From NCBI RefSeq assembly GCF_019880385.1, contig NZ_CP082273.1:2046001-2110000 (forward strand): 64,000 nt of DNA. The letters run 5' to 3'. Source of the DNA: Nocardioides coralli. Lineage in GTDB: Bacteria > Actinomycetota > Actinomycetes > Propionibacteriales > Nocardioidaceae. The notes beneath the pieces were generated by a model, which was not told where the DNA came from, ran no database searches, and saw only the letters and a list, made by a program, of their open reading frames with translations. Position numbers and translations under genes: made by a program. Of the stretch, positions 50,497-59,711 are shown piece after piece (position 1 is the stretch's first letter; each line of letters begins with the position of its first letter).

Positions 50497-52659
50497 ATGC
50501 ACGACACCGCCGCCGCCCCACCTGTCGCCGAGCGACGCCCGGTCACGACGACCCACCACGGGCGCACGCGCACCGACGACTACGACTGGCTCCGCGCCAA
50601 GGACGATCCGGCGGTGCTGGCCCACCTCGAGGCCGAGAACGCGCACACCCAGGCACGGACCTCCCACCTGGCCGACCTGCGGCAGACGATCTTCGAGGAG
50701 ATCCGGGCCCGCACCAAGGAGACCGACCTGTCGGTGCCCACCCGGCACCGCGGCTACTGGTACTACGGCCGGACCTTCGAGGGGCGCGAGTACGGCGCCA
50801 GCTGCCGGGTGCCGGTGGCCGACACGTCCGACTGGACTCCCCCGCGACCCGCCGAGGACACCGCTCCGGACCAGCCGGCGCTGCCGGGCGAGGAGCTGCT
50901 GCTGGACCTCGACGAGCTGGCCGGCGACAGCGAGTTCTTCTCGCTGGGCGGTTCCGCGATCAGCCCCGACACGATCCTGCTGGCCTACGCCACCGACACC
51001 ACCGGCGACGAGCGCTACACGGTCCACGTCAAGGACCTGCGGACCGGCGAGCTCCTCGCCGACCGGATCACCGGGGTGCTGGGCGGGATCACGTGGGCGC
51101 CGGACGGCGAGTCGTTCTTCTACGCGACGGTCGACGAGTCCTGGCGCCCGGACAAGGTCTGGCGCCACCGGCTCGGCACCCTCCAGGACGACGACGAGCT
51201 GGTCCACCACGAGCAGGACGGCCGGTTCTGGGTGGGGGTCTCGCGCAGCCGCACGGACCGCTTCGTGCAGCTGATGTGCGGCTCCAAGACGACCACGGAG
51301 GTCCGGCTCTGGGACGCCGAGGACCCCGAGCGAGGGTTCTGGGTCTTCGCCGACCGCCGGGAGGGCGTGGAGTACGGCGTGGAGCACGCCGTGCTCGGCG
51401 GCGAGGACGTGCTGCTGGTGATGCACAACGCCACCGGCCCGGACTTCGAGCTGGGCGTCGCACCGGTGGCGCCGACCCCGGCGGAGGCGTGGCGCCCGCT
51501 CCTGCCCCACGACCCGTCCGTGCGTCTGGAGGACGTGGACGCCTTCGCCGGCCACCTGGTCGTCCACCAGCGCAGCGAGGGGCTGACCCAGCTCCGGATC
51601 CTCACGCTCGACGAGACGGGGGTCGCCGACGACCACCTGGTCGAGTTCGAGCGCGAGATCTACACCGTGGGTTCCTCCGCCAACCCCGACTTCGCCTCCC
51701 CCGTCGTCCGGCTCGGGTTCGCGTCGCTGACGGTCCCGGCGTCGGTCTACGACTACGAGGTCGCCACCCGCGACCTGACGCTGCTGCGGCGTACGCCCGT
51801 CCTGGGTGGCTACGACCCCGACGACTACGAGGAGCACCGGCTCTGGGCCGTCGCCGACGACGGCGAGCGGGTGCCGATCTCCCTGGCCTGCCGACGCGGG
51901 GTCCTCGGGCGGGCCCCCGTCCCCGTGCTCCTCTACGGCTACGGTGCCTACGAGGCCTCGATGGACCCGTACTTCTCGGTGGCCAGGCTGTCGCTCCTCG
52001 ACCGCGGCGGGGTCTTCGCGATCGCCCACGTGAGGGGAGGCGGCGAGCTCGGTCGACGCTGGTACGACACCGGCAAGCTCGAGCACAAGCGCAACACCTT
52101 CACCGACTTCGTGGCCTGTGCCCGGCACCTCGTCGACCAGGGGGTCACGGCACCGGACCGGATGGTGGCGGAGGGCGCGAGCGCCGGCGGGCTGCTGATG
52201 GGTGCGGTCGCCAACCTCGCACCCGAGCTCTTCTCCGGGATCGTGGCGGGGGTGCCGTTCGTCGACAACCTCACCACCATGCTCGACGCCACGCTGCCGC
52301 TGACGGTCATCGAGTACGACGAGTGGGGCAACCCGGAGGACGACCCGGAGACCTACGACTACATCGCCTCCTACGCCCCCTACGACAACGTCGCCGCGCT
52401 GGACTACCCTCCCATCCTCGCCGAGTGCTCCCTGCACGACACCCGGGTGCTCTACGTCGAGCCGGCGAAGTGGGTGGCGCGGCTGCGGGCCACCGCCACC
52501 GGGCGCCGCGACTTCCTGCTCCGCACCGAGATGGCGGCAGGTCACGGCGGGGTCTCGGGACGGTACAAGTCCTGGCACGACCGCGCGTTCACCCTGGCGT
52601 GGATCCTCGACCGTCTCCAGCTGGCCTCCGCGGGCCTGGAGAGCCACCCCTCCGGGTGA
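50497..52659 (+). CDS. ptrB: Oligopeptidase B (S9A prolyl oligopeptidase family)
   Basis: The 720-residue serine peptidase has an N-terminal beta-propeller (residues 70-400) and a C-terminal alpha/beta-hydrolase domain. Key motifs: DDYDWLRAKDDPAVLAHLEA at the start, VLLYGYGAYEASMDPYFS, AHVRGGGELGRRWYDTGK, and the nucleophile elbow GASAGGLLMGAV (Ser about residue 562). The Asp loop YDNVAAL and the catalytic His in AAGHGGVSGRYK complete it. It cleaves after basic residues in short peptides in the cytoplasm. TAGATT at 50484-50489 is 7 nt before the ATG at 50497, so a TTG at 50488 is rejected. Confidence 0.93.
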   Translation: MHDTAAAPPVAERRPVTTTHHGRTRTDDYDWLRAKDDPAVLAHLEAENAHTQARTSHLADLRQTIFEEIRARTKETDLSVPTRHRGYWYYGRTFEGREYGASCRVPVADTSDWTPPRPAEDTAPDQPALPGEELLLDLDELAGDSEFFSLGGSAISPDTILLAYATDTTGDERYTVHVKDLRTGELLADRITGVLGGITWAPDGESFFYATVDESWRPDKVWRHRLGTLQDDDELVHHEQDGRFWVGVSRSRTDRFVQLMCGSKTTTEVRLWDAEDPERGFWVFADRREGVEYGVEHAVLGGEDVLLVMHNATGPDFELGVAPVAPTPAEAWRPLLPHDPSVRLEDVDAFAGHLVVHQRSEGLTQLRILTLDETGVADDHLVEFEREIYTVGSSANPDFASPVVRLGFASLTVPASVYDYEVATRDLTLLRRTPVLGGYDPDDYEEHRLWAVADDGERVPISLACRRGVLGRAPVPVLLYGYGAYEASMDPYFSVARLSLLDRGGVFAIAHVRGGGELGRRWYDTGKLEHKRNTFTDFVACARHLVDQGVTAPDRMVAEGASAGGLLMGAVANLAPELFSGIVAGVPFVDNLTTMLDATLPLTVIEYDEWGNPEDDPETYDYIASYAPYDNVAALDYPPILAECSLHDTRVLYVEPAKWVARLRATATGRRDFLLRTEMAAGHGGVSGRYKSWHDRAFTLAWILDRLQLASAGLESHPSG

Positions 52660-52752
52660 AGCACCCCTGAGAACTCCCTGAGATTCGGTCGCCGCCGCAA
52701 CTTCCGAGGCATCTCACCCGTCGTTTCGGGCAAGGACTCCGAACCACACCTG

Positions 52753-52779
52753 GGGAATCTCCGGGCCGCCGGAGTCGTT
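52753..52779 (+). promoter_or_regulatory. Candidate ECF sigma (SigE/SigH/SigR-type) promoter of sigB
   Basis: GGGAAT (52753-52758) and CGTT (GTT at 52777-52779) are separated by exactly 18 bases, the consensus of oxidative/envelope-stress ECF promoters. The spacer contains the hairpin CTCCGG-GCCG-CCGGAG. The ATG is 29 bp downstream, with AGGAAGGGGG before it. In mycobacteria sigB is likewise transcribed by such ECF factors. The upstream 90 bp of this gap show no gene. Confidence 0.7.
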
Positions 52780-52807
52780 GAGAGAGATGTAGGAAGGGGG
52801 CGGGATC

Positions 52808-53764
52808 ATGGCGACACGCACGACCACCGCCGGGACGCGCGAGATCGAGGGGCGCGACAGCGTCGGGCTCTACCTGGACGAGATCGCTCGCAACCCGCTG
52901 CTCGACGCCGCCACCGAGGTCGAGCTGGCCAAGACCATCGAGGCCGGCCTGATGGCCGAGCACCTGCTCGCCACCGGTCGCGTCGCCCGCCGCAAGGGAG
53001 GCGCACCCATGCGTGCCTCCCAGGAGGAGCTGGAGTGGCTGGCCGAGGAGGGCCAGCGCGCCATCGACACCTTCATCACCGCCAACCTGCGGCTCGTCGT
53101 CTCCATCGCCCGCAAGTACGGGCGCGCTCAGATGCCCATGCTCGACCTGATCCAGGAGGGCAACACCGGCCTGATCCGCGCCGTGGAGAAGTTCGACTAC
53201 GCCAAGGGCTACAAGTTCTCCACCTACGCCACGTGGTGGGTGCGCCAGGCGATCACGCGCGGCATCGCCCAGCAGGCACGCGTGGTCCGGCTCCCGGTCC
53301 ACGTCGTCGAGGAGCTCAACCAGGTGGGCGGCGCCCGGCGTACCCTCGAGCGGCAGCTGGGTCGCGAGCCCGAGCCCGAGGAGATCGCCACTGAGCTCGG
53401 GATGGACATCGAGCGGGTGCTCGACCTCCTGTCCTGGGGGCGTGAGCACGTCAGCCTCGACACCCCCGTCGACGACGACGGCGACACCTCCCTCGGTGAC
53501 CTGCTGGCCCAGGAGAGCTCGCCCGGTCCCGACATCAACGTCCTCGACCACGAGTCGCGTGACCGGCTCAACGCCCTGGTGGGTCGGCTCGACGATCGCT
53601 CCGCCGACATCATCCGGTCCCGCTACGGGCTGGTCGACGGCCGCCAGCACAAGCTCGCCGACATCGGCGCGAAGCACGGCATCTCCGCCGAGCGGGTCCG
53701 CCAGCTGGAGCGCGAGGCGCTGCAGCGGCTGCGCCGCATGGGCGACCCCGACCTGGCCGCCTGA
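52808..53764 (+). CDS. sigB: Group 2 RNA polymerase sigma factor (SigB-like)
   Basis: The 318-residue protein is a short sigma-70 lacking region 1.1. It has region 1.2 (DSVGLYLDEIARNPLLDAAT), region 2 with LVVSIARKYGRAQMPMLDLI and [20 protein letters not shown], region 3, and the region 4 HTH HGISAERVRQLEREALQRLR. It should recognise promoters close to those of SigA in stationary phase or stress. An ECF-type promoter lies 29-55 bp upstream. It lies on the opposite strand to sigA (43.4 kb); mycobacteria also keep sigA and sigB near each other. Confidence 0.93.
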   Translation: MATRTTTAGTREIEGRDSVGLYLDEIARNPLLDAATEVELAKTIEAGLMAEHLLATGRVARRKGGAPMRASQEELEWLAEEGQRAIDTFITANLRLVVSIARKYGRAQMPMLDLIQEGNTGLIRAVEKFDYAKGYKFSTYATWWVRQAITRGIAQQARVVRLPVHVVEELNQVGGARRTLERQLGREPEPEEIATELGMDIERVLDLLSWGREHVSLDTPVDDDGDTSLGDLLAQESSPGPDINVLDHESRDRLNALVGRLDDRSADIIRSRYGLVDGRQHKLADIGAKHGISAERVRQLEREALQRLRRMGDPDLAA

Positions 53765-53783
53765 GACCGCCTCACCAGGCGGC
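53756..53783. terminator. Inverted repeat across the sigB stop and opposing gene end
   Basis: GCCGCCTG (53756-53763) pairs with CAGGCGGC (53776-53783), an 8-bp stem with a 12-nt loop that includes both stop codons. It may end both transcripts. Confidence 0.45.
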
Positions 53784-55070
53784 GGCGCTGAGCGCCGCGG
53801 CTGCCTCCCGGGCCCGTTCCGCCACGTCCGGGGCGACCGCGACCTCGGCGGCGGCCCGCTGCTGCCACAGCTGGAGCGCCACGACACGGGCGGCGGCCTC
53901 CTCCACCCGCTCCCGCGGGACCTGGCCGGTGCGAATCGCCCGCGCCACCAGGCGGTGGGTCTGCCGCGTGTCGACCGGCATCAGCAGCAGGTCGGCGCCG
54001 GCCTCGAGCGCCCGGATCGCAGGGAAGTCCTGGCTGAGGGCGGCACCCATCCCGAGCGAGTCGGTGATGGCCACCCCCTCGAAACCGAGCTCGTCCCGGA
54101 GGTGGTCGTAGACCTCGGGTGCCTGGCTCGAGGGCACCCCCGGCGCCAGCGCGGCGACGTCGAGGTGAGCCATCATGATCGCCGGTGCGCCGGCCGCCAC
54201 CGCCTGACGGAACGGGCGCAGGTCACGACGCCGCAGCTCGCGGAGCGAGGAGCCGAGCTCGGGCAACGTCTCGTGGCTGTCGGCGGTCACCCCGCCGTGG
54301 CCCGGGAAGTGCTTGGTCGTGGAGACCACCCCGGCCTCGTTGTAGCCCGCGACGGCCGCGCGGACGGCACGGGCTGCGAGCTTCGGTTCCGACGACGGCG
54401 AACGCGACCCGATGGTGGGGTCGGCTGCGCCGATGGTGACGTCCGCGACCGGGGCGAAGACCCACGAGAAGCCGAGGTCGCGCAGCTCCAGCGCCGTGGT
54501 CCGGGCGGCATCGGCGACCGCCCGCGAGCCGGAGCGGCGGTCGGCCGCGATGGCCTCGCCGGCGGCTGCGAACGCCGGGAAGTCGGTGGCGATGCCCCGC
54601 AGGTGGGCCACCGACCCGCCCTCCTGGTCGACGCCGATCACGGCCGGCCACTCCCGACCGTCGGCCGCGTGGGCGGTCGCGACCGCCCGGGTGGTCGCGC
54701 GGACCTGCGCCTCGTCGACCACGTTCTCCGTGGTCACGCTGACGCCGGCCAGGTGCAGGTCCTCCACCATCCGGGCGACCTCCGCCGGGTCGCTGCCGTG
54801 GTAGCGACCGACGATGACCTGGCCCGCGAGCCGCTGGGGTCCCCACGCGGCGACGAGGTCCGCGGCCTGGGCCAGCTCGCCCTCGGTGGGTCCCCATCCG
54901 GTCGGCTGGTCCGGGTCGGTAGTCGCCTCGGGCTCCTCGGGAGCTCCGGTCTCGGCCGAGCCGCCCTCCCGCTCGGGTGCGGGACCGGTGTCCTCGGCTG
55001 CGCCGACGCAGCCGGCGAGCAGGGCACAGCACAGCACCAGCACGGGGAGCAGCAGTCGGGTGGTCCGCAC
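53772..55070 (-). CDS. Glycoside hydrolase family 3 lipoprotein (NagZ-like)
   Basis: The 432-residue protein has a lipoprotein signal with lipobox LAGC (Cys21) and a Glu/Pro-rich tether. A GH3 domain follows: VIGVDQEGGSVAHLRG, VADVTIGAADPTIGSRS, the signature KHFPGHGGVTADSHETLPEL (residues about 258-277) and VAITDSLGMGA with the catalytic Asp. The KHFPGHG-x5-SH arrangement is that of beta-N-acetylglucosaminidases, which clip N-acetylglucosamine from cell-wall fragments. It would act outside the membrane. TAGCGT (55082-55077) lies 6 nt before the GTG. Confidence 0.9.
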   Translation of the reverse strand: MRTTRLLLPVLVLCCALLAGCVGAAEDTGPAPEREGGSAETGAPEEPEATTDPDQPTGWGPTEGELAQAADLVAAWGPQRLAGQVIVGRYHGSDPAEVARMVEDLHLAGVSVTTENVVDEAQVRATTRAVATAHAADGREWPAVIGVDQEGGSVAHLRGIATDFPAFAAAGEAIAADRRSGSRAVADAARTTALELRDLGFSWVFAPVADVTIGAADPTIGSRSPSSEPKLAARAVRAAVAGYNEAGVVSTTKHFPGHGGVTADSHETLPELGSSLRELRRRDLRPFRQAVAAGAPAIMMAHLDVAALAPGVPSSQAPEVYDHLRDELGFEGVAITDSLGMGAALSQDFPAIRALEAGADLLLMPVDTRQTHRLVARAIRTGQVPRERVEEAAARVVALQLWQQRAAAEVAVAPDVAERAREAAAALSAAAW

Positions 55071-55136
55071 CGGGAGACGCTAACCGCGGCGCGGCGGTAC
55101 CGGAAAATCCGCCCGGCTGGGACCGAGATTGCGACG

Positions 55137-55721
55137 TCAGCCGCGGAGCTCGGCGTACACCTCGGCCACGCGCGCCCGGAGCTCCTCCAGCGAGCCGGAG
55201 TTGTCGATCACGTGGGTGGCGACGGCGAGCCGCTCCTCGCGCGACGCCTGGGCCGCGATCCGGGCGTCGGCGTCCTGCTCGCTGCTCCCCCGGGCCTCGA
55301 CCATCCGTCGCCGCTGCGTCTCGGTGGGCACGTCGACGACCAGCACCGCGTCGAAAGAGGCAGCCTGCCCGGTCTCCGCGAGGAGGGGGATGTCGTGCAC
55401 CACGACGGCGCCCTCGGGGGCCGCGGCCTCCAGCTCCCGGCCTCGCGACCGCACCCGGGGGTGGATGATCGCCTCCAGGACCCGGCGCTTCTCCGCGTCG
55501 GCGAAGACCATGGCCCCGACGGCCGGGCGGTCCAGCTCGCCGTCCTCGGTCAGGACCCCGGTGCCGAAGGCGGCCACCACCTCGGCGAGTCCCTCGGAGC
55601 CCGGGGCGACGACCTCGCGTGCCAGCTGGTCGGCGTCGATCACGACCGCACCCAGCTCGGCGAGGATCGCCGAGACCGTGCTCTTGCCCGAGGCCACCCC
55701 ACCCGTCAGTCCCACGCGCAC
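55137..55721 (-). CDS. coaE: Dephospho-CoA kinase
   Basis: CoaE catalyses the last step of coenzyme A synthesis, phosphorylating dephospho-CoA at the 3'-hydroxyl with ATP. The 194-residue protein has the P-loop [14 protein letters not shown] at residues 4-17, [11 protein letters not shown] with the conserved Asp, the HP-containing loop [10 protein letters not shown], and DIPLLAETG. The GTG at 55721 is 7 nt after TAGGAT (55734-55729), which fixes the start; the frame from 55766 lacks such support. In many actinobacteria coaE follows rpsA directly; here 4.2 kb of other genes separate them. Confidence 0.95.
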   Translation of the reverse strand: MRVGLTGGVASGKSTVSAILAELGAVVIDADQLAREVVAPGSEGLAEVVAAFGTGVLTEDGELDRPAVGAMVFADAEKRRVLEAIIHPRVRSRGRELEAAAPEGAVVVHDIPLLAETGQAASFDAVLVVDVPTETQRRRMVEARGSSEQDADARIAAQASREERLAVATHVIDNSGSLEELRARVAEVYAELRG

Positions 55722-55809
55722 GCGAGCGATCCTAGGGCGCGGACACCGGTGCGCTGCGGGCCGCACCGTGGGTTAGCGTGACCGGAACCACATCTCGGGA
55801 GGTGGCCGC

Positions 55810-57408
55810 ATGAGCGGTGTCGTGAAGGAACAGGCGGAGTACGACGTCGAGCCGGCGGGACGGTCGCCGCAGGCGACGTGGGCGTTCCGCGGGTTGGGCA
55901 TCGGTCTCGCTGTCCTCGTCTACCTGCTGCTCGGCGGCGCCGACCTGTCGCAGGACGGCCGGTTCGTCGCGGCCATCGGCACGCTGATGGCGGTCTGGTG
56001 GATGAGCGAGGCCATCCCGCTGTCGGCCACCGCCCTGATCCCGATCGTGACGCTGCCGACCTTCACCGAGCTGACGATCGACGACGCCACGCTCCCCTAC
56101 GCCGACCCGATCGTGTTCCTCTTCCTCGGCGGCTTCCTCATCGCCATTGCCATGCAGAAGTGGAACCTGCACCGGCGCATCGCGCTGCTCACGCTGCGGC
56201 GCGTCGGCACCCACCCGCGCCGGATCATCCTCGGCATGATGATCGCGACCGCGTTCGTCTCCATGTGGGTCTCCAACACCGCCACCACTCTGATGATGCT
56301 GCCGATCGCGCTGTCGGTCCTGACCCTGGTGATCGAGAACAGCCGGACGACAGCGGGGGCAGGCATGGACGCAGCCGACCTCAAGGAGCGGCTCGCCGGC
56401 CACGAGACCATCCGCGACGTCGTTGACGACCCGGGGGTGCGCGTCTTCGGGGTGGCGCTGCTGCTCTCGATCGCCTGGTCGGCCTCCATCGGCGGCCTCG
56501 GCACCCTGCTCGGCAGCCCGCCCAACGCGATCGTGGCCGGCTACATCGGTTCCGAGCTCGGCCGGGACGTGGGCTTCGCGCAGTGGATGATGCTCGGGCT
56601 CCCCATCGTCGTGGTCTTCATCGGTATCGCGTGGCTGCTCATCACCCGGGTGATGTACCGCTTCGACCTCGACTCCATCCCCGGCGGCCGGGAGCTGATC
56701 GACGACCAGATCTCCGAGCTCGGCCCCATGAGCCAGGGCGAGCGGGTCGTGCTCACGGTCTTCGCGGTCGCGGCGTTCCTGTGGATCGTCCCGGGGGTCC
56801 TCTCCAACATCGGCGCGCTGGGCGAGGCGGCGCCATGGCTCGGTGCGCTCGACGACACCGTGATCGCGATCGGCGCCGGCCTGGCCATGTTCCTCATCCC
56901 CGGTGACAAGCAGGGGCGGATGACGCTGGAGTGGACCGATGCGGAGGAAGGCCTGCCCTGGGGCGTGCTGCTGCTGTTCGGCGGCGGGCTGAGCCTGGCC
57001 GGCGCCGTGGCCGGCACGGGCCTCGACGAGTGGTTCGGCACCCAGGTCGAGGGGCTCGGGGCGCTCCCCATCGTGCTGCTGCTCGCCTGTGTCGTGACCA
57101 TCGTGCTGCTGCTGACCGAGATCACCAGCAACACCGCCACGGCCGCGACGTTCATCCCGGTGCTGGGGGGTGTCGCGGTCGGCATCGGGGTCGACCCCAC
57201 CACGCTCCTGATCCCGGCGGCGCTGGCTGCCACGTGCGCCTTCATGCTCCCGGTCGGTACGCCGCCGAACGCGATCGTGTTCGGCAGCGGTGCCGTGCGG
57301 ATCAGTGAGATGGCGCGGGGCGGGGCCGTCCTCAACGTCGTGGGCGTCCTGCTGATCACCCTGTTCACCGTGGCGATCGGCCCGTTCGCGCTGGACCTGG
57401 TCCTCTAG
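55810..57408 (+). CDS. SLC13/DASS-family sodium:dicarboxylate symporter
   Basis: The 532-residue protein belongs to the divalent anion:Na+ symporter family. It has the two Ser-Asn-Thr motifs that bind Na+ and substrate (WVSNTATTLMMLPI near residue 155 and ITSNTATAATFIPV near 440), helix hairpins PLSATALIPIVTLP, and the closing GTPPNAIVFGSG. Eleven or so membrane helices are visible. It likely imports succinate, malate, fumarate or citrate with sodium. GGGAGG lies before the ATG; a TAGCGT box upstream gives a short leader. The stop codon overlaps the next gene's -10 element. Confidence 0.9.
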   Translation: MSGVVKEQAEYDVEPAGRSPQATWAFRGLGIGLAVLVYLLLGGADLSQDGRFVAAIGTLMAVWWMSEAIPLSATALIPIVTLPTFTELTIDDATLPYADPIVFLFLGGFLIAIAMQKWNLHRRIALLTLRRVGTHPRRIILGMMIATAFVSMWVSNTATTLMMLPIALSVLTLVIENSRTTAGAGMDAADLKERLAGHETIRDVVDDPGVRVFGVALLLSIAWSASIGGLGTLLGSPPNAIVAGYIGSELGRDVGFAQWMMLGLPIVVVFIGIAWLLITRVMYRFDLDSIPGGRELIDDQISELGPMSQGERVVLTVFAVAAFLWIVPGVLSNIGALGEAAPWLGALDDTVIAIGAGLAMFLIPGDKQGRMTLEWTDAEEGLPWGVLLLFGGGLSLAGAVAGTGLDEWFGTQVEGLGALPIVLLLACVVTIVLLLTEITSNTATAATFIPVLGGVAVGIGVDPTTLLIPAALAATCAFMLPVGTPPNAIVFGSGAVRISEMARGGAVLNVVGVLLITLFTVAIGPFALDLVL

Positions 57409-57418
57409 CGTTGCGCCG

Positions 57419-58654
57419 GTGAGGATCCCCGGCCCGGGCGAGCAGACCCGGCAGAGCCTGCGCCTCATGGGCGGCGCCTCGGCGCTCACGACGCTGGGCT
57501 CGATCCCGCCGTTCCTCCTCGGCGCCCAGGCGGTGTGGGTCCGCGACGACCTGGCCGTCGGGCTCGGCGTCTTCGGCGTCGCCGTCAGCGTCTTCTTCGC
57601 GGCGGCGGCCCTCGGGTCGCTCGGCGCGGGAGTGCTGCTCGACCGGCTCGGCCGCCGCGCCGGCCTGGCCACGGCCGGGGTCCTGGTGGCGGGTGGCGGC
57701 GCAGCCATGGCCCTGCTGGTCTCCGGTCCCCTCTCCCTGCTCGCCTGCATGGCGGTGCTGGGGCTCGGCAACGCGAGCTGCCAGACGGCCGCCAACCTCT
57801 CGATGGCCCGCGCCCTGCCGCCGGGCCGGCGCGGCCTCGGGTTCGGCGTCAAGCAGTCGGCGATCCCGCTGGCGATCATGCTGGGGGGCTTGGCGGTCCC
57901 CACCCTCGGGGGCCAGCTCGGCTGGCGCAGCACCTTCGTCGCGACCGCCCTGGCCGGCACCCTCGTCCTGGGCCGGGCCGTCGCCAGGTCGGGCGCGAGT
58001 GCCTTCCGGCCCCCCGGAGCGGCCGCGGCGGAGCTCGACCGACCACCGTGGGCACCGCTGCTGCTCGCCGGCCTGGGCATCACGTTCGCGAGCGCCGCAG
58101 CCAACTTCCTCGGTGCATTCGTCGCCTCGTGGGGCTACGAGGTGGGCCTCAGCGCGACCACGGCCGGACTGCTGATGGCGGCCGGCTCCGCAGGGTCGAT
58201 TGCCGTGCGGGTGCTGTCCGGTCACCGGGCCGACGCCCGCCAGGGCCGCAACCTGCCGGTGGTGGCCGTGCAGATGTACGCCGGTGCCGCCTGCCTGGTC
58301 GGGCTCGCGATCGCGCACGAGTCGACCGTGCTGGTCTTCGGCTTCCTCGCCTTCGCCGTGGGCTGGGCCTGGCCCGGACTGCTGCTGTTCGCCGTGGCCC
58401 GCGTCGGCCGCGACACCCCCGCCCGCGCCTCCGGCGTCGTCCAGGCGGGGGCGTTCACCGGCGGTGCGGTGGGTCCGATGGGCTTCGGGGCGCTGGCCGG
58501 CCAGGTCGGCTTCCAACCCACCTGGCTCCTCGCGGCGTGCAGCTTCGTGGTGGCGGGGACGCTGGTCCTCCTGGCCCGCCGCGGCTTCCGCGCCGACCTG
58601 CTCGCCCGCCCGCCACGCGAACCGCTGGCCCACGGCGGCAGCCGCGTGCGGTGA
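57419..58654 (+). CDS. MFS transporter
   Basis: This 411-residue transporter has twelve helices; motif A after helix 2 reads GVLLDRLGRRAGLATAGVLV, and helix 5 has GFGVKQSAIPLAIMLGGLAV. The pattern resembles CynX/NimT-type facilitators, and the substrate is unknown. TAGCGT at 57406-57411, overlapping the stop codon of the previous gene, lies 7 nt before the GTG, so it can be transcribed separately from the symporter. It converges on the GlxA-type regulator gene. Confidence 0.84.
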   Translation: MRIPGPGEQTRQSLRLMGGASALTTLGSIPPFLLGAQAVWVRDDLAVGLGVFGVAVSVFFAAAALGSLGAGVLLDRLGRRAGLATAGVLVAGGGAAMALLVSGPLSLLACMAVLGLGNASCQTAANLSMARALPPGRRGLGFGVKQSAIPLAIMLGGLAVPTLGGQLGWRSTFVATALAGTLVLGRAVARSGASAFRPPGAAAAELDRPPWAPLLLAGLGITFASAAANFLGAFVASWGYEVGLSATTAGLLMAAGSAGSIAVRVLSGHRADARQGRNLPVVAVQMYAGAACLVGLAIAHESTVLVFGFLAFAVGWAWPGLLLFAVARVGRDTPARASGVVQAGAFTGGAVGPMGFGALAGQVGFQPTWLLAACSFVVAGTLVLLARRGFRADLLARPPREPLAHGGSRVR

Positions 58655-58663
58655 GCGACCCGC

Positions 58664-59617
58664 TCAGCTCGCGCGGTCGGTGAAGCTGCGTCGGTACTGC
58701 TGCGGGGAGACGCCCCGGAACCGGCCGAAGTGGTGGCGCAGGGTGGCGGCGTTGCCGAAGCCCACCTCGGCGGCGATCCAGTCCACGGAGTGGTCGGTCC
58801 GCTCCAGCAGCTCCTCGGCGGCCTGCACCCGCTGCCGGGTGACCCAGGCGTGCGGGGTGGTTCCGGTCTCGTCGCGGAAGCGCCGCGCGAACGTGCGCGG
58901 GGACATGTGGTTGCGGCGTGCGAGCGCCTCGATGCCCAGGTCCTCGGCCAGGTTGTCCGTGATCCAGGTCAGCAGCGGGCCCAGGGTCTCCGCGTCGCAG
59001 TCGGGCACAGGACGGGCGATGAACTGGGCCTGTCCGCCGTCGCGGTGGGGCGGAACCACGATCCGTCGCGCCGTCGCAGCCGCCACCCTGGCACCGAACT
59101 GCTGCCGCATCAGGTGCAGCGAGGCATCGATGCCAGCCGCGGATCCCGCGCCGGTGATCAGGTTGCCGTCCTGCACGTAGAGGACGTCAGGACGAACCTG
59201 CGCCCGGGGGTAGAGCCGCTGCATGGTCTCGGTGTAGCGCCAGTGGGTGGTGCACTCCCGACCGTCCAGCAGGCCTGCGGCGGCCAGCTCGAAGGCGCCC
59301 GAGCAGTGGGCGTAGACGAACGCCCCCCGGGCATGTGCTGCGCGCGCGACGTCGAGCACCGCCTCGTCGTGCTCGAGGAAGGCGTACTTCGGCGAGAGGC
59401 AGACCAGGTCGGCGTCCTCGGTGGCCTCGAGCCCGTGCTCGACCACCAGGTCGAACCCCGCCCGGCCGCGGACCCGCCCCGGCCGGGGGGCGCACACCCG
59501 GAAGTCGAAGACCGGGGTGCCGTCGTCGGGGTGGTGGGGCTCGCCCCACACCTCGACCAAGGATCCGAGCCCGAACGGCTCCACACCGTCCTGCACCACG
59601 ACAGCCACTGTCTGCAC
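58664..59617 (-). CDS. GlxA-family transcriptional regulator (DJ-1/PfpI plus AraC HTH)
   Basis: The 317-residue protein has a DJ-1/PfpI-like domain (VAVVVQDGVEPFGLGSLVEV; Cys in VYAHCSGAFELAAAGLLDG, about residue 103). A C-terminal AraC-type HTH pair follows (LARRNHMSPRTFARRFRDET and VDWIAAEVGFGNAATLRHHF). GlxA-type proteins are DNA-binding activators whose DJ-1 part senses a ligand. I start at the GTG at 59617 because CACGAT (59629-59624) lies 6 nt before it; an ATG at 59635 is the alternative. It diverges from a small gene across an AT-richer region with TGGCAG/CTGCCA repeats. Confidence 0.9.
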   Translation of the reverse strand: MQTVAVVVQDGVEPFGLGSLVEVWGEPHHPDDGTPVFDFRVCAPRPGRVRGRAGFDLVVEHGLEATEDADLVCLSPKYAFLEHDEAVLDVARAAHARGAFVYAHCSGAFELAAAGLLDGRECTTHWRYTETMQRLYPRAQVRPDVLYVQDGNLITGAGSAAGIDASLHLMRQQFGARVAAATARRIVVPPHRDGGQAQFIARPVPDCDAETLGPLLTWITDNLAEDLGIEALARRNHMSPRTFARRFRDETGTTPHAWVTRQRVQAAEELLERTDHSVDWIAAEVGFGNAATLRHHFGRFRGVSPQQYRRSFTDRAS

Positions 59618-59638
59618 GCGACCATCGTGGACCATCAA

Positions 59639-59711
59639 TGGCAGAAAATCAATGCACCCTGTCATTCCTGCCACTCGTGGCCGGATCACGATGCACGCAG
59701 AATTACTGCCA
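59639..59711. promoter_or_regulatory. Intergenic TGGCAG/CTGCCA repeats
   Basis: TGGCAG (59639-59644) pairs with CTGCCA at 59668-59673 and again at 59706-59711. The surrounding 80 bp are notably richer in A+T than the rest of the window. The longer arms TGGCAGAAAATC and GAATTACTGCCA are roughly complementary. This is a possible operator region for the adjacent GlxA-type gene and the divergent small gene; no binding data. Confidence 0.3.

Noticed and set aside
50269..52647. A 792-codon minus-strand frame over oligopeptidase B
   Set aside because: It is antisense to a full-length peptidase with a catalytic triad and consists of Val/Gly/Asp-rich filler.
55732..58104. A 790-codon minus-strand frame over the symporter and MFS genes
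   Set aside because: Composition is biased to Arg, Ala, Asp and Gln, with no recognisable fold; both genes on the plus strand have clear family motifs.
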